Shown: one piece after another, positions 7,471-14,493 of the stretch
Layout of the letters: every line of letters begins with the position of its first letter
How positions within the stretch are numbered: the first letter of the stretch is position 1
NCBI RefSeq assembly: GCF_040545805.1
Contig: NZ_JBEPMO010000002.1
Location: forward strand, 1-64,000
Direction of reading: 5' to 3'
DNA length: 64,000 bases
Source: Moheibacter stercoris
Lineage (GTDB): Bacteria; Bacteroidota; Bacteroidia; Flavobacteriales; Weeksellaceae
Translations under genes and position numbers: made by a program
Notes under the pieces: model-generated
Seen by the model: the letters and a program-made list of their open reading frames with translations, nothing else
Database searches by the model: none
Told to the model about the DNA's origin: nothing

Positions 7471-7911
7471 TTATTGATTATAAATTGTGACTATATTTCC
7501 ATTTCGAACGGCCGCATAGGTACGTGGAGTACGATCTGCAACTGCAATTGGCTGACCGGTTAACAAAATCCATTCTGCCCCATCCTCTGGACAATGAATT
7601 TTAATATCCTCAATGACTTCCAGTCTAGAATTGGCTGTCGGACAAATATGAGGAGCGTTTCGGTCATACGCCTTATAAGTTCCATTGGTCGATTTAACCA
7701 AAATTATGCCTTTGGTCCCGGTCCCTTCCCCATCTACATAGGTCCAACCTCTTGTTTCAATATTACTATACAAAGGAAGCCCAATATTCACAACAGCAGA
7801 TACGGTATACTGCGGATTACAATTTAATTGTCCATCATCATCATTACATCCTAGGAAGATTCCCATCAAAAATAGAAATCCAAAGCTCAGGGCTAATTTC
7901 TTACATATCAT
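7471..7911 (-). CDS. Rieske-like-fold lipoprotein, cluster ligands altered
   Basis: 146 residues. A lipoprotein signal ends in FLG-C22, followed by NDDD, a surface-export-like acidic stretch. The mature part resembles a family of Flavobacteriia lipoproteins with a Rieske-type barrel: N-I-x-L-P-x-Y-S, then APHICPTANSRLEV, then HCPEDGAEWILLTGQP and a final V-R-N-G-N-I-V-T-I-Y. The C-x-H and C-x-x-H cluster ligands of true Rieske proteins are not in place, so a 2Fe-2S cluster is doubtful. A poor -7 match (TAGACTTG, 7916-7923) lies only 4 nt from the ATG; no better promoter was found. Confidence 0.65.
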   Translation of the reverse strand: MICKKLALSFGFLFLMGIFLGCNDDDGQLNCNPQYTVSAVVNIGLPLYSNIETRGWTYVDGEGTGTKGIILVKSTNGTYKAYDRNAPHICPTANSRLEVIEDIKIHCPEDGAEWILLTGQPIAVADRTPRTYAAVRNGNIVTIYNQ

Positions 7912-7934
7912 ACGACAAGTCTATTTTTATTTTT

Positions 7935-7942
7935 TATATTTG
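7935..7942 (+). promoter_or_regulatory. greA promoter -7 box TATATTTG
   Basis: Exact TAnnTTTG match 57 nt upstream of greA. Transcription should start near 7948-7950, at the foot of the hairpin described next. Confidence 0.7.
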
Positions 7943-7947
7943 CATGA

Positions 7948-7985
7948 ATAGTCCTGCGGATCACCCGTAGGATTATTCTTTTTTT
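7948..7985 (+). terminator. greA leader terminator (attenuator candidate)
   Basis: ATAGTCCTGCGG (7948-7959), loop ATCAC, CCGTAGGATTAT (7965-7976): a 12-bp stem with two G-U pairs and no mismatch, then T-C and seven T's (7979-7985). It lies between the greA promoter and the greA ATG at 7999. No plus-strand gene lies upstream that it could terminate, since the neighbouring gene diverges. Confidence 0.75.
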
Positions 7986-7998
7986 AAATTGATTAGAT

Positions 7999-8478
7999 AT
8001 GGCAAATATACAATATGTAACGAAAGAAGGTTTGGATAAATTGCGTGCAGAATTGGAACAATTAGAATCCATTGAACGCCCAAAAATTTCGCAACAAATT
8101 GCAGAAGCACGAGACAAAGGTGATTTATCTGAAAATGCTGAATATGATGCTGCGAAAGAAGCGCAAGGACTTTTGGAAATGCGAATTTCGAAATTAAAGG
8201 ATCAAGTAGCCAATGCCAGAGTTATTGACCCAACCATGTTGGATAGTTCAAAAGTTTCCATTTTATCTAAGGTAAAAATTAAAAATCAAGCCAATGGGAT
8301 GGAAATGACCTATACCTTGGTTCCTGAAACAGAAGCTGATTTATCGAAGGGAAAAATTTCCGTGAATACTCCTATTGCCAAAGGTTTATTGGGTAAAAAA
8401 CTTGGAGAAACAGCTGAAATTGATTTGCCAAATGGAACCAAAATGACATTTGAGATCTTGGATATAAAAATTGACTAA
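7999..8478 (+). CDS. greA: Transcription elongation factor GreA
   Basis: 159 residues, normal length. The N-terminal coiled coil has the tip motif ARDKGDLSENAEYDAAKEAQ (about 39-58), whose acidic D and E residues reach the RNA polymerase active site and stimulate cleavage of backtracked RNA. The C-terminal FKBP-like domain ends GTKMTFEILDIK. It is first gene of the operon greA-HIT-membrane protein (gaps of 3 and 2 nt). The leader contains a strong intrinsic terminator, which suggests that greA expression is controlled by premature termination. Confidence 0.96.
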   Translation: MANIQYVTKEGLDKLRAELEQLESIERPKISQQIAEARDKGDLSENAEYDAAKEAQGLLEMRISKLKDQVANARVIDPTMLDSSKVSILSKVKIKNQANGMEMTYTLVPETEADLSKGKISVNTPIAKGLLGKKLGETAEIDLPNGTKMTFEILDIKID

Positions 8479-8481
8479 TCC

Positions 8482-8874
8482 ATGGCAAGTATTTTCACAC
8501 GAATTATCAATGGTGAAATTCCATCCTATAAAATTGCTGAAAATGACCGTTATATAGCCATTTTGGACGCCTTCCCATTGGTTAAAGGTCATGTATTGGT
8601 CATTCCGAAACAAGAAGTTGACAAATTATTTGAACTCGATAAAGAAACTTATTCTGGTTTAATGGATTTTGCCTATGACATTGCGCAAGCGGTGGAAAAA
8701 GCCATTCCATGTTTACGAGTTGGAGTAGCGGTAATTGGACTTGAAGTTCCTCATGTGCATGTACATTTGGTTCCGTTAAACACCATGAACGATATCAACT
8801 TTACACAACCCAAAATGAAAATTTCCCCAGAGGAAATGAATGAAATTTCTGAAAAAATTAAATCTTATTTATAG
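8482..8874 (+). CDS. HIT-family nucleotide hydrolase/transferase
   Basis: 130 residues. It starts SIFTRIINGEIPSYKI and has the histidine triad HVHVH in EVPHVHVHLVPL (about 92-103). HIT proteins of this Hint-like branch hydrolyse nucleoside phosphoramidates and dinucleotides through a histidine-AMP intermediate. It follows greA by 3 nt and overlaps no gene. Confidence 0.93.
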   Translation: MASIFTRIINGEIPSYKIAENDRYIAILDAFPLVKGHVLVIPKQEVDKLFELDKETYSGLMDFAYDIAQAVEKAIPCLRVGVAVIGLEVPHVHVHLVPLNTMNDINFTQPKMKISPEEMNEISEKIKSYL

Positions 8875-8876
8875 AC

Positions 8877-9443
8877 ATGAACAAATACATCAAATTAGCG
8901 ATTGCGATTTTAATGATAGGTGGAGGTATTTATTTGTTTACAGAGCGTGAATACGCTTGGGGTATCATTTTGATCACCCTTTCAATTCTTCCTATTTTAT
9001 TGTTCTTCCGAAATGAATACATCTTATTGGCTTTTTGGCAAATGAGAAAACAAAACATTGAAGGAGCAAAAAATTGGTTATTAAAAATCACCAATCCCGA
9101 AGGCCAATTGGTGCGTAAGCAAATGGGTTATTACCATTATATGTTGGGAATTTCAGAAGCTCAAGCCAATGTGAATTCTTCTGAAAAACACATGAAAAAA
9201 GCCTTGGAATATGGATTGAGTTTCAAACATGATCGCGCAATGGCAAAGTTAAGTTTAGCTGGTTCGGCAATGGCTAAAGGTAGAAAACAAGAAGCCGAAA
9301 TCCTTTTGAAAGAAGCAAAAACTCTAGATTCGCAAGGAATGTTTACCGACCAAATCAAAATGATGCAAGAGCAAATGAAACGCATCAATGTTGGAAAGAA
9401 CATGCAAAATCCTCATATGCGAAACAGAGGAAAATATTTCTAA
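8877..9443 (+). CDS. Membrane protein with C-terminal TPR-like helices
   Basis: 188 residues. Two N-terminal membrane segments (about 5-21 and 27-45) are followed by a soluble alpha-helical part with repeats of the kind A-x-x-x-L-x-x-A (EKHMKKALEYGLSF, AEILLKEAKTLD), similar to tetratricopeptide helices. The end is basic and Asn/Arg-rich. Function unknown. It is last gene of the greA operon, with a terminator 7 nt after the stop. Confidence 0.75.
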   Translation: MNKYIKLAIAILMIGGGIYLFTEREYAWGIILITLSILPILLFFRNEYILLAFWQMRKQNIEGAKNWLLKITNPEGQLVRKQMGYYHYMLGISEAQANVNSSEKHMKKALEYGLSFKHDRAMAKLSLAGSAMAKGRKQEAEILLKEAKTLDSQGMFTDQIKMMQEQMKRINVGKNMQNPHMRNRGKYF

Positions 9444-9449
9444 AAAGAT

Positions 9450-9473
9450 AGCCCGATGATTCGGGCTTTTTTT
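9450..9473 (+). terminator. Terminator of the greA operon
   Basis: AGCCCGA-TGAT-TCGGGCT (9450-9467), followed by T's to 9473. Confidence 0.88.
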
Positions 9474-9542
9474 ATGGATTGACTAAAATTTTGGTTATCA
9501 AATCCCTTGAATTTTATGTACATTCGTAGAAGTAGTTAATCA

Positions 9543-11435
9543 ATGGGAAAACGTTTTCTTCAAATTTTAGGTATTCTTTTACTAGTCACTTTGTCAATGG
9601 ATTTCCTTCAAGCCCAAATTGGCAATGAGAAAAATGATTCTTTTCCTTCTGATTCAATAGTTCAATCAAATAAGAAAGGTATATTCAGAAATCTTGAAAA
9701 CAACCGAGATAAACACGCCTTCAATCGCTTTCTTTATCGGATGTTGGTCAAACGACCGAGTACCAAAAAAGCCGTAAACACAACCGAACGTTTTCAAGAA
9801 AATAAAAGCGTATTCCTCGCTGCAGAAGGAAAACCCATTCGAAACATTAGCATCCTCACTAGAGAACCTTTTGGATATTCTCTAACGGATTCGACAGAAG
9901 TGCCGAGCAACTTTTTGGAAAAAGCTGGGAACACCTTGCACATCAGAACCAAGAATTTTGTTATCCGAAATTACTTATTAGCAAAGGAAGGAGAAAAATT
10001 TGATTCCTTGAAAATATTGGAATCAGAACGTTTGATTAGAAATCAACGATTTACAAGAAGAGTTCGAATTGATTATGAATTGGTTGGGGAGAATTTGGAT
10101 AGTGTTGATTTGGTGGTGAACACCTTGGATTCCTGGACAATCATTCCCAATGGAACTTATTCGGGTTCCAAAATTGGCGTTCGATTGAGAGATCAAAATT
10201 TTATGGGTTGGGGTCATGATTTTGACAATCGCTATCGACAAAATTTCGAAACAGGAAATCATCAATTTCAAACACGCTATACAGTTCCCAATATTCAAAA
10301 AACCTATATTGGATTGAGTGTTGGCTATGCAAGCAACGAGGAAAAGGATTATACCAAAGGCATTTCATTGCAAAGAAGATTTTTCTCTCCACTTACACGT
10401 TGGGCAGGTGGAGCGTATATCGGCCAGAGATCTTACCATGATTCCATACCCAACAACCTTGAAATTCCCGAACAACATCTCAAATACAATTTTCAAGATT
10501 ATTGGGCAGGATTTGCTATACCTCTCTTCAAAAAAAAGAATTCAACTTCCGAACGTCTAAACAATTTAATTTTATCAGCTCGTTATTTTTCTGTTGATTA
10601 TAAAAATTCGCCCGATCGACTTCTGGATCCCGTCAATTTCTTTTCCAATGAGGAATTTTATTTGTTTGGGATAGGAATTTCCAGAAGAGGATTTGTCCAA
10701 GATCGATTCATTCGAAACTATGACATTGTAGAAGACATCCCAATTGGGATGTCTTATGGTTTAACTTCAGGAATTCAGCGAAAAAATCAGACTAACCGAT
10801 GGTATTTGGCTGGCGGATTAAAATTTGGAAATTATTATAGTCTTGGATATTTTGGATTTGAGGCCAATTATGGAGGTTTCATTCACGAAAAAAAGGCGCA
10901 ACAGACTGTATTTTCAGTTTCCGGAAATTATTTTACACGATTGATGAATTGGGGAGATTGGAAGTTTCGAAATTTCCTTTCATCTCATCTTATTTTGGGT
11001 GGAAATCGAGTTGATTCTTATGGAGATCGGTTGACATTAAATGAGCGTGACCCATTGGGAATTCCTGGATTTAGAAGTTTGGAAGTGGTGGGAACAAAGA
11101 AATGGTTGACCAATGTTCAAATTCAATCTTATTCACCTTATGATTTCTTAGGATTTCGTTTATCGCCATTCATCAGTGGATCTTTTGGGTTGATTGGCAA
11201 TGAAAATTTGTTCAACGGAAAAATGTATTCCAAAATTGGCGTAGGGATATTATTTACCAATGATTATTTGGTCTTTAGCAATTTCCAACTTTCCTTTGCT
11301 TGGTACAATACCATTCCGGGACAAGGAGATCATATTTTCAAAACCAATGCTTTCAATATTTCGGATTACGAATTGATGGAATTTGATTTTGGCAAACCTC
11401 AATTAATTCCCTACAATCCCAACGTTGCCTACTAA
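9543..11435 (+). CDS. POTRA/beta-barrel outer membrane protein (BamA/Omp85-like)
   Basis: 630 residues. Signal peptide MGKRFLQIL...FLQAQ (1-25). Residues about 90-205 look like POTRA-type folds (LLAKEGEKFDSLKILESERL then RNQRFTRRVRIDYEL), the order seen before Omp85 barrels. The remainder is rich in alternating aromatic strands and Gly/Tyr turns (RDQNFMGWGHDF, NRYRQNFETG) and would form the barrel. A likely role is outer membrane insertion or secretion of a partner, but no partner gene is adjacent. This is not BamA itself: it is shorter and has fewer POTRA domains. An imperfect -7 box TACATTCG lies at 9519-9526. Confidence 0.7.
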   Translation: MGKRFLQILGILLLVTLSMDFLQAQIGNEKNDSFPSDSIVQSNKKGIFRNLENNRDKHAFNRFLYRMLVKRPSTKKAVNTTERFQENKSVFLAAEGKPIRNISILTREPFGYSLTDSTEVPSNFLEKAGNTLHIRTKNFVIRNYLLAKEGEKFDSLKILESERLIRNQRFTRRVRIDYELVGENLDSVDLVVNTLDSWTIIPNGTYSGSKIGVRLRDQNFMGWGHDFDNRYRQNFETGNHQFQTRYTVPNIQKTYIGLSVGYASNEEKDYTKGISLQRRFFSPLTRWAGGAYIGQRSYHDSIPNNLEIPEQHLKYNFQDYWAGFAIPLFKKKNSTSERLNNLILSARYFSVDYKNSPDRLLDPVNFFSNEEFYLFGIGISRRGFVQDRFIRNYDIVEDIPIGMSYGLTSGIQRKNQTNRWYLAGGLKFGNYYSLGYFGFEANYGGFIHEKKAQQTVFSVSGNYFTRLMNWGDWKFRNFLSSHLILGGNRVDSYGDRLTLNERDPLGIPGFRSLEVVGTKKWLTNVQIQSYSPYDFLGFRLSPFISGSFGLIGNENLFNGKMYSKIGVGILFTNDYLVFSNFQLSFAWYNTIPGQGDHIFKTNAFNISDYELMEFDFGKPQLIPYNPNVAY

Positions 11436-11508
11436 AAATTACCTAATCATCGGTATTTCGCATCTTCTTCACGAATGTTAATTTCGGATTTTATTTTAAT
11501 TAACATTT

Positions 11509-11811
11509 ATGAAAAATTTATTATCAAGATTCTTCCTTGTAGGATGTATCTCTTTGTTTTCGTTTTCTTGTTTTGGGGAAGATGATGATGACGGAGGAGT
11601 TGGTAATTGCAACCCTTCTAAAGTTGTCGAATTGGCCAACGCATATCAAAGTGCAGCAATGACATACACCCAAAATCAAACCTATGCAAATTGTATGAAC
11701 GTAAAACAGAAATTAACTGATTTCTATAACTACGTTAAAAATTGTCCGAACTCTGGATATGATCCAGACGATTTATTAGATGCACTTGACAACATTGATT
11801 GTAACCCTTAA
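11509..11811 (+). CDS. Small cysteine-containing lipoprotein
   Basis: 100 residues. Signal peptide with lipobox SFS-C21, followed by FGEDDDD, an acidic stretch that in Flavobacteriia marks surface-exposed lipoproteins. The mature part is short and helical, with four cysteines, each next to Asn or Asp (NCNP, NCMN, NCPN, DCNP), which could form two disulfides. I do not recognise the family. A near -7 box (TAATTTCG, 11479-11486) precedes it, and a shared terminator follows. Confidence 0.8.
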   Translation: MKNLLSRFFLVGCISLFSFSCFGEDDDDGGVGNCNPSKVVELANAYQSAAMTYTQNQTYANCMNVKQKLTDFYNYVKNCPNSGYDPDDLLDALDNIDCNP

Positions 11812-11822
11812 TCCAATAAAAA

Positions 11823-11846
11823 AGTCCCGATATCGGGACTTTTTTA
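11823..11846. terminator. Bidirectional terminator
   Basis: AGTCCCGAT/ATCGGGACT perfect inverted repeat (11823-11840) flanked by A's and T's. It serves the lipoprotein gene on the plus strand and sufD on the minus strand. Confidence 0.88.
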
Positions 11847-11854
11847 TTCTTTAT

Positions 11855-13177
11855 TTATAAGTCAAAATCTATATTGACTCCTAATTTCTCGGCAATGATC
11901 TTCGTAATACGAACTTTCACTTGTGGAATTTGAACATGTTCCAAAACATCTGCTGCAAATGCATACAACAATAATGCTTTGGCTTCTTTTTTAGGAATTC
12001 CACGTTGTTGCATATAGAACAATGCAGATTCATCCAATTGTCCTACCGTACATCCATGCGAACATTTCACATCATCAGCAAAAATCTCCAACTGAGGTTT
12101 TGTGTCGATGGAAGCATCATTGGTCAACAATACGTTGTTATTTTGTTGAAATGCATTCAATTTTTGTGCTTCTGGATGCACATACACTTTTCCGTTGAAA
12201 ACACCTCTTGATTTCTCATCGTAAATCCCTTTGTACAATTCATGGCTTTCACAATGAGGGAATTTATGTTCTACTTTGGTATGATGATCCACATGTTGAT
12301 CTCCCGAAATCACCGTAATACCATTCAAAATAGAATTTGTGTTTTCTCCATTTTGAACGAAATTCAAATTGTTTCGTGTCAATTTCCCACCAAATGAGAA
12401 GGTTTGAAAAGCAGCTTTGGAATCACGTTCTTGTGCAATGAAAGTATTGTCAATTAGAGATGCTTCTTTGCTATCATTCTGAACTTTGTAATAATCCAAT
12501 TCCGCATTTTTCCCTACGTGAACTTCGGTAACAGAATTCGTCAAATTCGCTTTCCCATCCAAAGTCTGATGTCTTTCAATGATGTGCGCTTGAGAATTAT
12601 TTCCAATTACCACCAAATTTCTTGGATGATACATCACTTCGGATTCATTGGTAGTCGAAAGATACATGATTTGAACAGGTTTGGACAAAATCACATTATC
12701 TGGTACGTAAATGAAAGCTCCGTCTTTGGAAAAAGCTGTATTCAAGGCAACCAAACTTTCGGTTTTGTCTGCAATTTTTCCGTAGAAATTTTCAATCACT
12801 GGCTGATGAACCATCTTATTCAATGCACTCGACAATACACAAATATCGGCTTCTTCATGCGTTGTTGATGACAAATAGCTGCTATACACACCATTGACAA
12901 AAACGATGTTATAGGTATCCATGTCATGAACGAAGTATTTTTTCACATCTTGGTATCCGATGGAAACATCTTCAGATTCAGGAAATAATTTGTAATCTTT
13001 TTTTAACAAAGGAGCCAAATTGGTGTATTTCCATTCTTCTTCTTTTTTGTTTGGAAATCCTGCTTTGTCAAATATTTCGATAGCTTCATGACGCAATTGA
13101 TTCACGAATTGATTCTTTGAATTCTTTTCGTTGAAAACCAAATGTCTTGAAACTAAATTTTCTTTTAAATCGATCAT
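11855..13177 (-). CDS. sufD: Fe-S cluster assembly scaffold protein SufD
   Basis: 440 residues. Right-handed beta-helix scaffold of the SufBD family: ALNTAFSKDGAFIYVPDNV, then the H-x-x-H core (DQHVDHHTKVEH) and the C-terminal KCSHGCTVGQLDESALFYMQQRG typical for SufD. It forms the SufBC2D complex, on which nascent 4Fe-4S clusters are built. It is last gene of the suf operon here; an 85-nt gap with an imperfect hairpin (13208-13241) separates it from sufC. The cysteine desulfurase genes sufS and sufE are not within the window. Confidence 0.95.
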   Translation of the reverse strand: MIDLKENLVSRHLVFNEKNSKNQFVNQLRHEAIEIFDKAGFPNKKEEEWKYTNLAPLLKKDYKLFPESEDVSIGYQDVKKYFVHDMDTYNIVFVNGVYSSYLSSTTHEEADICVLSSALNKMVHQPVIENFYGKIADKTESLVALNTAFSKDGAFIYVPDNVILSKPVQIMYLSTTNESEVMYHPRNLVVIGNNSQAHIIERHQTLDGKANLTNSVTEVHVGKNAELDYYKVQNDSKEASLIDNTFIAQERDSKAAFQTFSFGGKLTRNNLNFVQNGENTNSILNGITVISGDQHVDHHTKVEHKFPHCESHELYKGIYDEKSRGVFNGKVYVHPEAQKLNAFQQNNNVLLTNDASIDTKPQLEIFADDVKCSHGCTVGQLDESALFYMQQRGIPKKEAKALLLYAFAADVLEHVQIPQVKVRITKIIAEKLGVNIDFDL

Positions 13178-13262
13178 TTTTTTGATGTATTAATGTAAGA
13201 AGTAGAATGTTTAAGGAATCCATCAGTGATGAGCCTAAACATTTGTACCCAATACAAAAAAA

Positions 13263-14018
13263 TTAAACAGTTGCTTCTTCGATCACCCAATCGTATCCTC
13301 TCGCTTCCAATTCCAAAGCCAATTCTTTCCCTCCAGATTTGATGATTTTACCATTGTACAATACATGTACAAAATCTGGAACGATATAATCCAACAAACG
13401 TTGGTAGTGAGTGATCACCAAAACTGCATTGTTTTCATTTTTGAAAGCATTCACACCATCAGCAACGATACGCAAAGCATCAATGTCCAATCCTGAATCG
13501 GTTTCGTCCAAAATCGCTAATTTCGGATTCAACATCATCATTTGGAAAATCTCATTACGTTTCTTTTCACCTCCAGAGAAACCTTCGTTTAAGGAACGAG
13601 AAAGGAAATCTTTTTTGATTCCTAATTTATCTGCGTTCTCACGAATTAATTTCAACATTTCAGATGCTCCCATTTCTTCTAAACCTTGCGCTTTACGTGT
13701 TTCGTTGATCGCTGTTTTGATGAAATTGGTTACAGTTACTCCCGGAATTTCGACTGGATATTGAAACGACAAGAATACCCCTTTGTGTGCACGCTCATCT
13801 GCTCCTAATTCCAATAAATCTTCCCCATAAAATTCAATTTCACCATCGGTAACTTCGTAATCTTCTTTTCCAGCAACTACCGAAGATAAAGTCGATTTAC
13901 CAGAACCATTTGGTCCCATAATCGCATGAACTTCACCTGGTTTGATTTCTAAATTGATTCCTTTTAAGATTTCTGCTCCGTCTTCGATTTGAGCATGTAA
14001 ATTATTTATTTTTAACAT
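13263..14018 (-). CDS. sufC: Fe-S cluster assembly ATPase SufC
   Basis: 251 residues. ABC-type ATPase: Walker A GPNGSGKST (35-43), signature FSGGEKKRNEI, Walker B LAILDETDSGLD, H-motif VITHYQR. SufC powers conformational change of the SufB-SufD dimer. The D-E-T-D-S-G-L-D form of the Walker B/D-loop region and S-G-G-E-K-K-R are diagnostic of SufC against other ABC ATPases. It is preceded by an S23-type gene instead of directly by sufB. Confidence 0.97.
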   Translation of the reverse strand: MLKINNLHAQIEDGAEILKGINLEIKPGEVHAIMGPNGSGKSTLSSVVAGKEDYEVTDGEIEFYGEDLLELGADERAHKGVFLSFQYPVEIPGVTVTNFIKTAINETRKAQGLEEMGASEMLKLIRENADKLGIKKDFLSRSLNEGFSGGEKKRNEIFQMMMLNPKLAILDETDSGLDIDALRIVADGVNAFKNENNAVLVITHYQRLLDYIVPDFVHVLYNGKIIKSGGKELALELEARGYDWVIEEATV

Positions 14019-14026
14019 CTTAATTT

Positions 14027-14043
14027 GTTTAAGGTTTGATGTT
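14027..14043. repeat. Inverted repeat, left arm, flanking the S23-type gene
   Basis: GTTTAAGGTTTGATGTT. It matches the reverse complement of 14457-14473 in 16 of 17 positions. It lies between the S23-type stop codon and the sufC start. Confidence 0.65.
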
Positions 14044-14066
14044 TAAAGTTTCAAGTTAAATAGTTC

Positions 14067-14456
14067 TTATTTGAACTTATCTCCTTTAAAATCCTTTTTA
14101 TTTAAATATTTTATAAAATTTTGAATTTTCCCACTTAAATTTTCTAATCTAACTTTTAAATCTTCAAATTCTTTTTCTTCAATATAATTTGAATCAAATA
14201 ATCGATATAATTGAGATCTAGTTTCTCCGGCTGAACCTTTTGCAATAGAAAGAAATTGTCTAAATTCTAAATTACCTCCCCTTTCAAAACCTTCTGCAAT
14301 ATTGTCCATAATAGATCCAGAAGAATTCTTTATTTGATTCCTTAATCCAAAGTCATTTTTAAGTTCGGTTTCAATTGAAAGCTCATGAATTTTTGCAGAA
14401 ATTTTTCTTGCCTCCATCCAAATTTCCAAATCTTCAAATTTTTCAATTGTTGCCAT
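14067..14456 (-). CDS. Four-helix bundle protein (S23 / 23S rRNA intervening-sequence type)
   Basis: 129 residues, usual size. The start IEKFEDLEIWMEARKISAKIHEL and the middle LRNQIKNSSGSIMDNIAEGFERGGNLEFRQFLSIAKGSAGETRSQL carry the family hallmarks (N-I-A-E-G-x-x-R, F-x-x-F-L-x-x-A-x-G-S). The fold is a four-helix bundle forming a pentamer, known from ORFs in intervening sequences of 23S rRNA and from the Avd protein of diversity-generating retroelements; it binds nucleic acid through a basic surface. Here it stands between sufB and sufC, framed by 17-nt inverted repeats, with the right arm touching the start codon. No retroelement or 23S rRNA is nearby. It looks like an inserted cassette in the operon. 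Confidence 0.9.
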   Translation of the reverse strand: MATIEKFEDLEIWMEARKISAKIHELSIETELKNDFGLRNQIKNSSGSIMDNIAEGFERGGNLEFRQFLSIAKGSAGETRSQLYRLFDSNYIEEKEFEDLKVRLENLSGKIQNFIKYLNKKDFKGDKFK

Positions 14457-14473
14457 AACATTAAACCTTAAAC
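14457..14473. repeat. Inverted repeat, right arm, flanking the S23-type gene
   Basis: AACATTAAACCTTAAAC, directly before the S23-type start codon on the minus strand and 20 nt from the sufB stop codon. Partner of 14027-14043. Confidence 0.65.
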
Positions 14474-14493
14474 TTTGAACGTTAAACTCAACA

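Noticed and set aside
14067..14456. Diversity-generating retroelement (the S23 fold is shared with Avd)
   Set aside because: No reverse transcriptase, template repeat or variable repeat is nearby.
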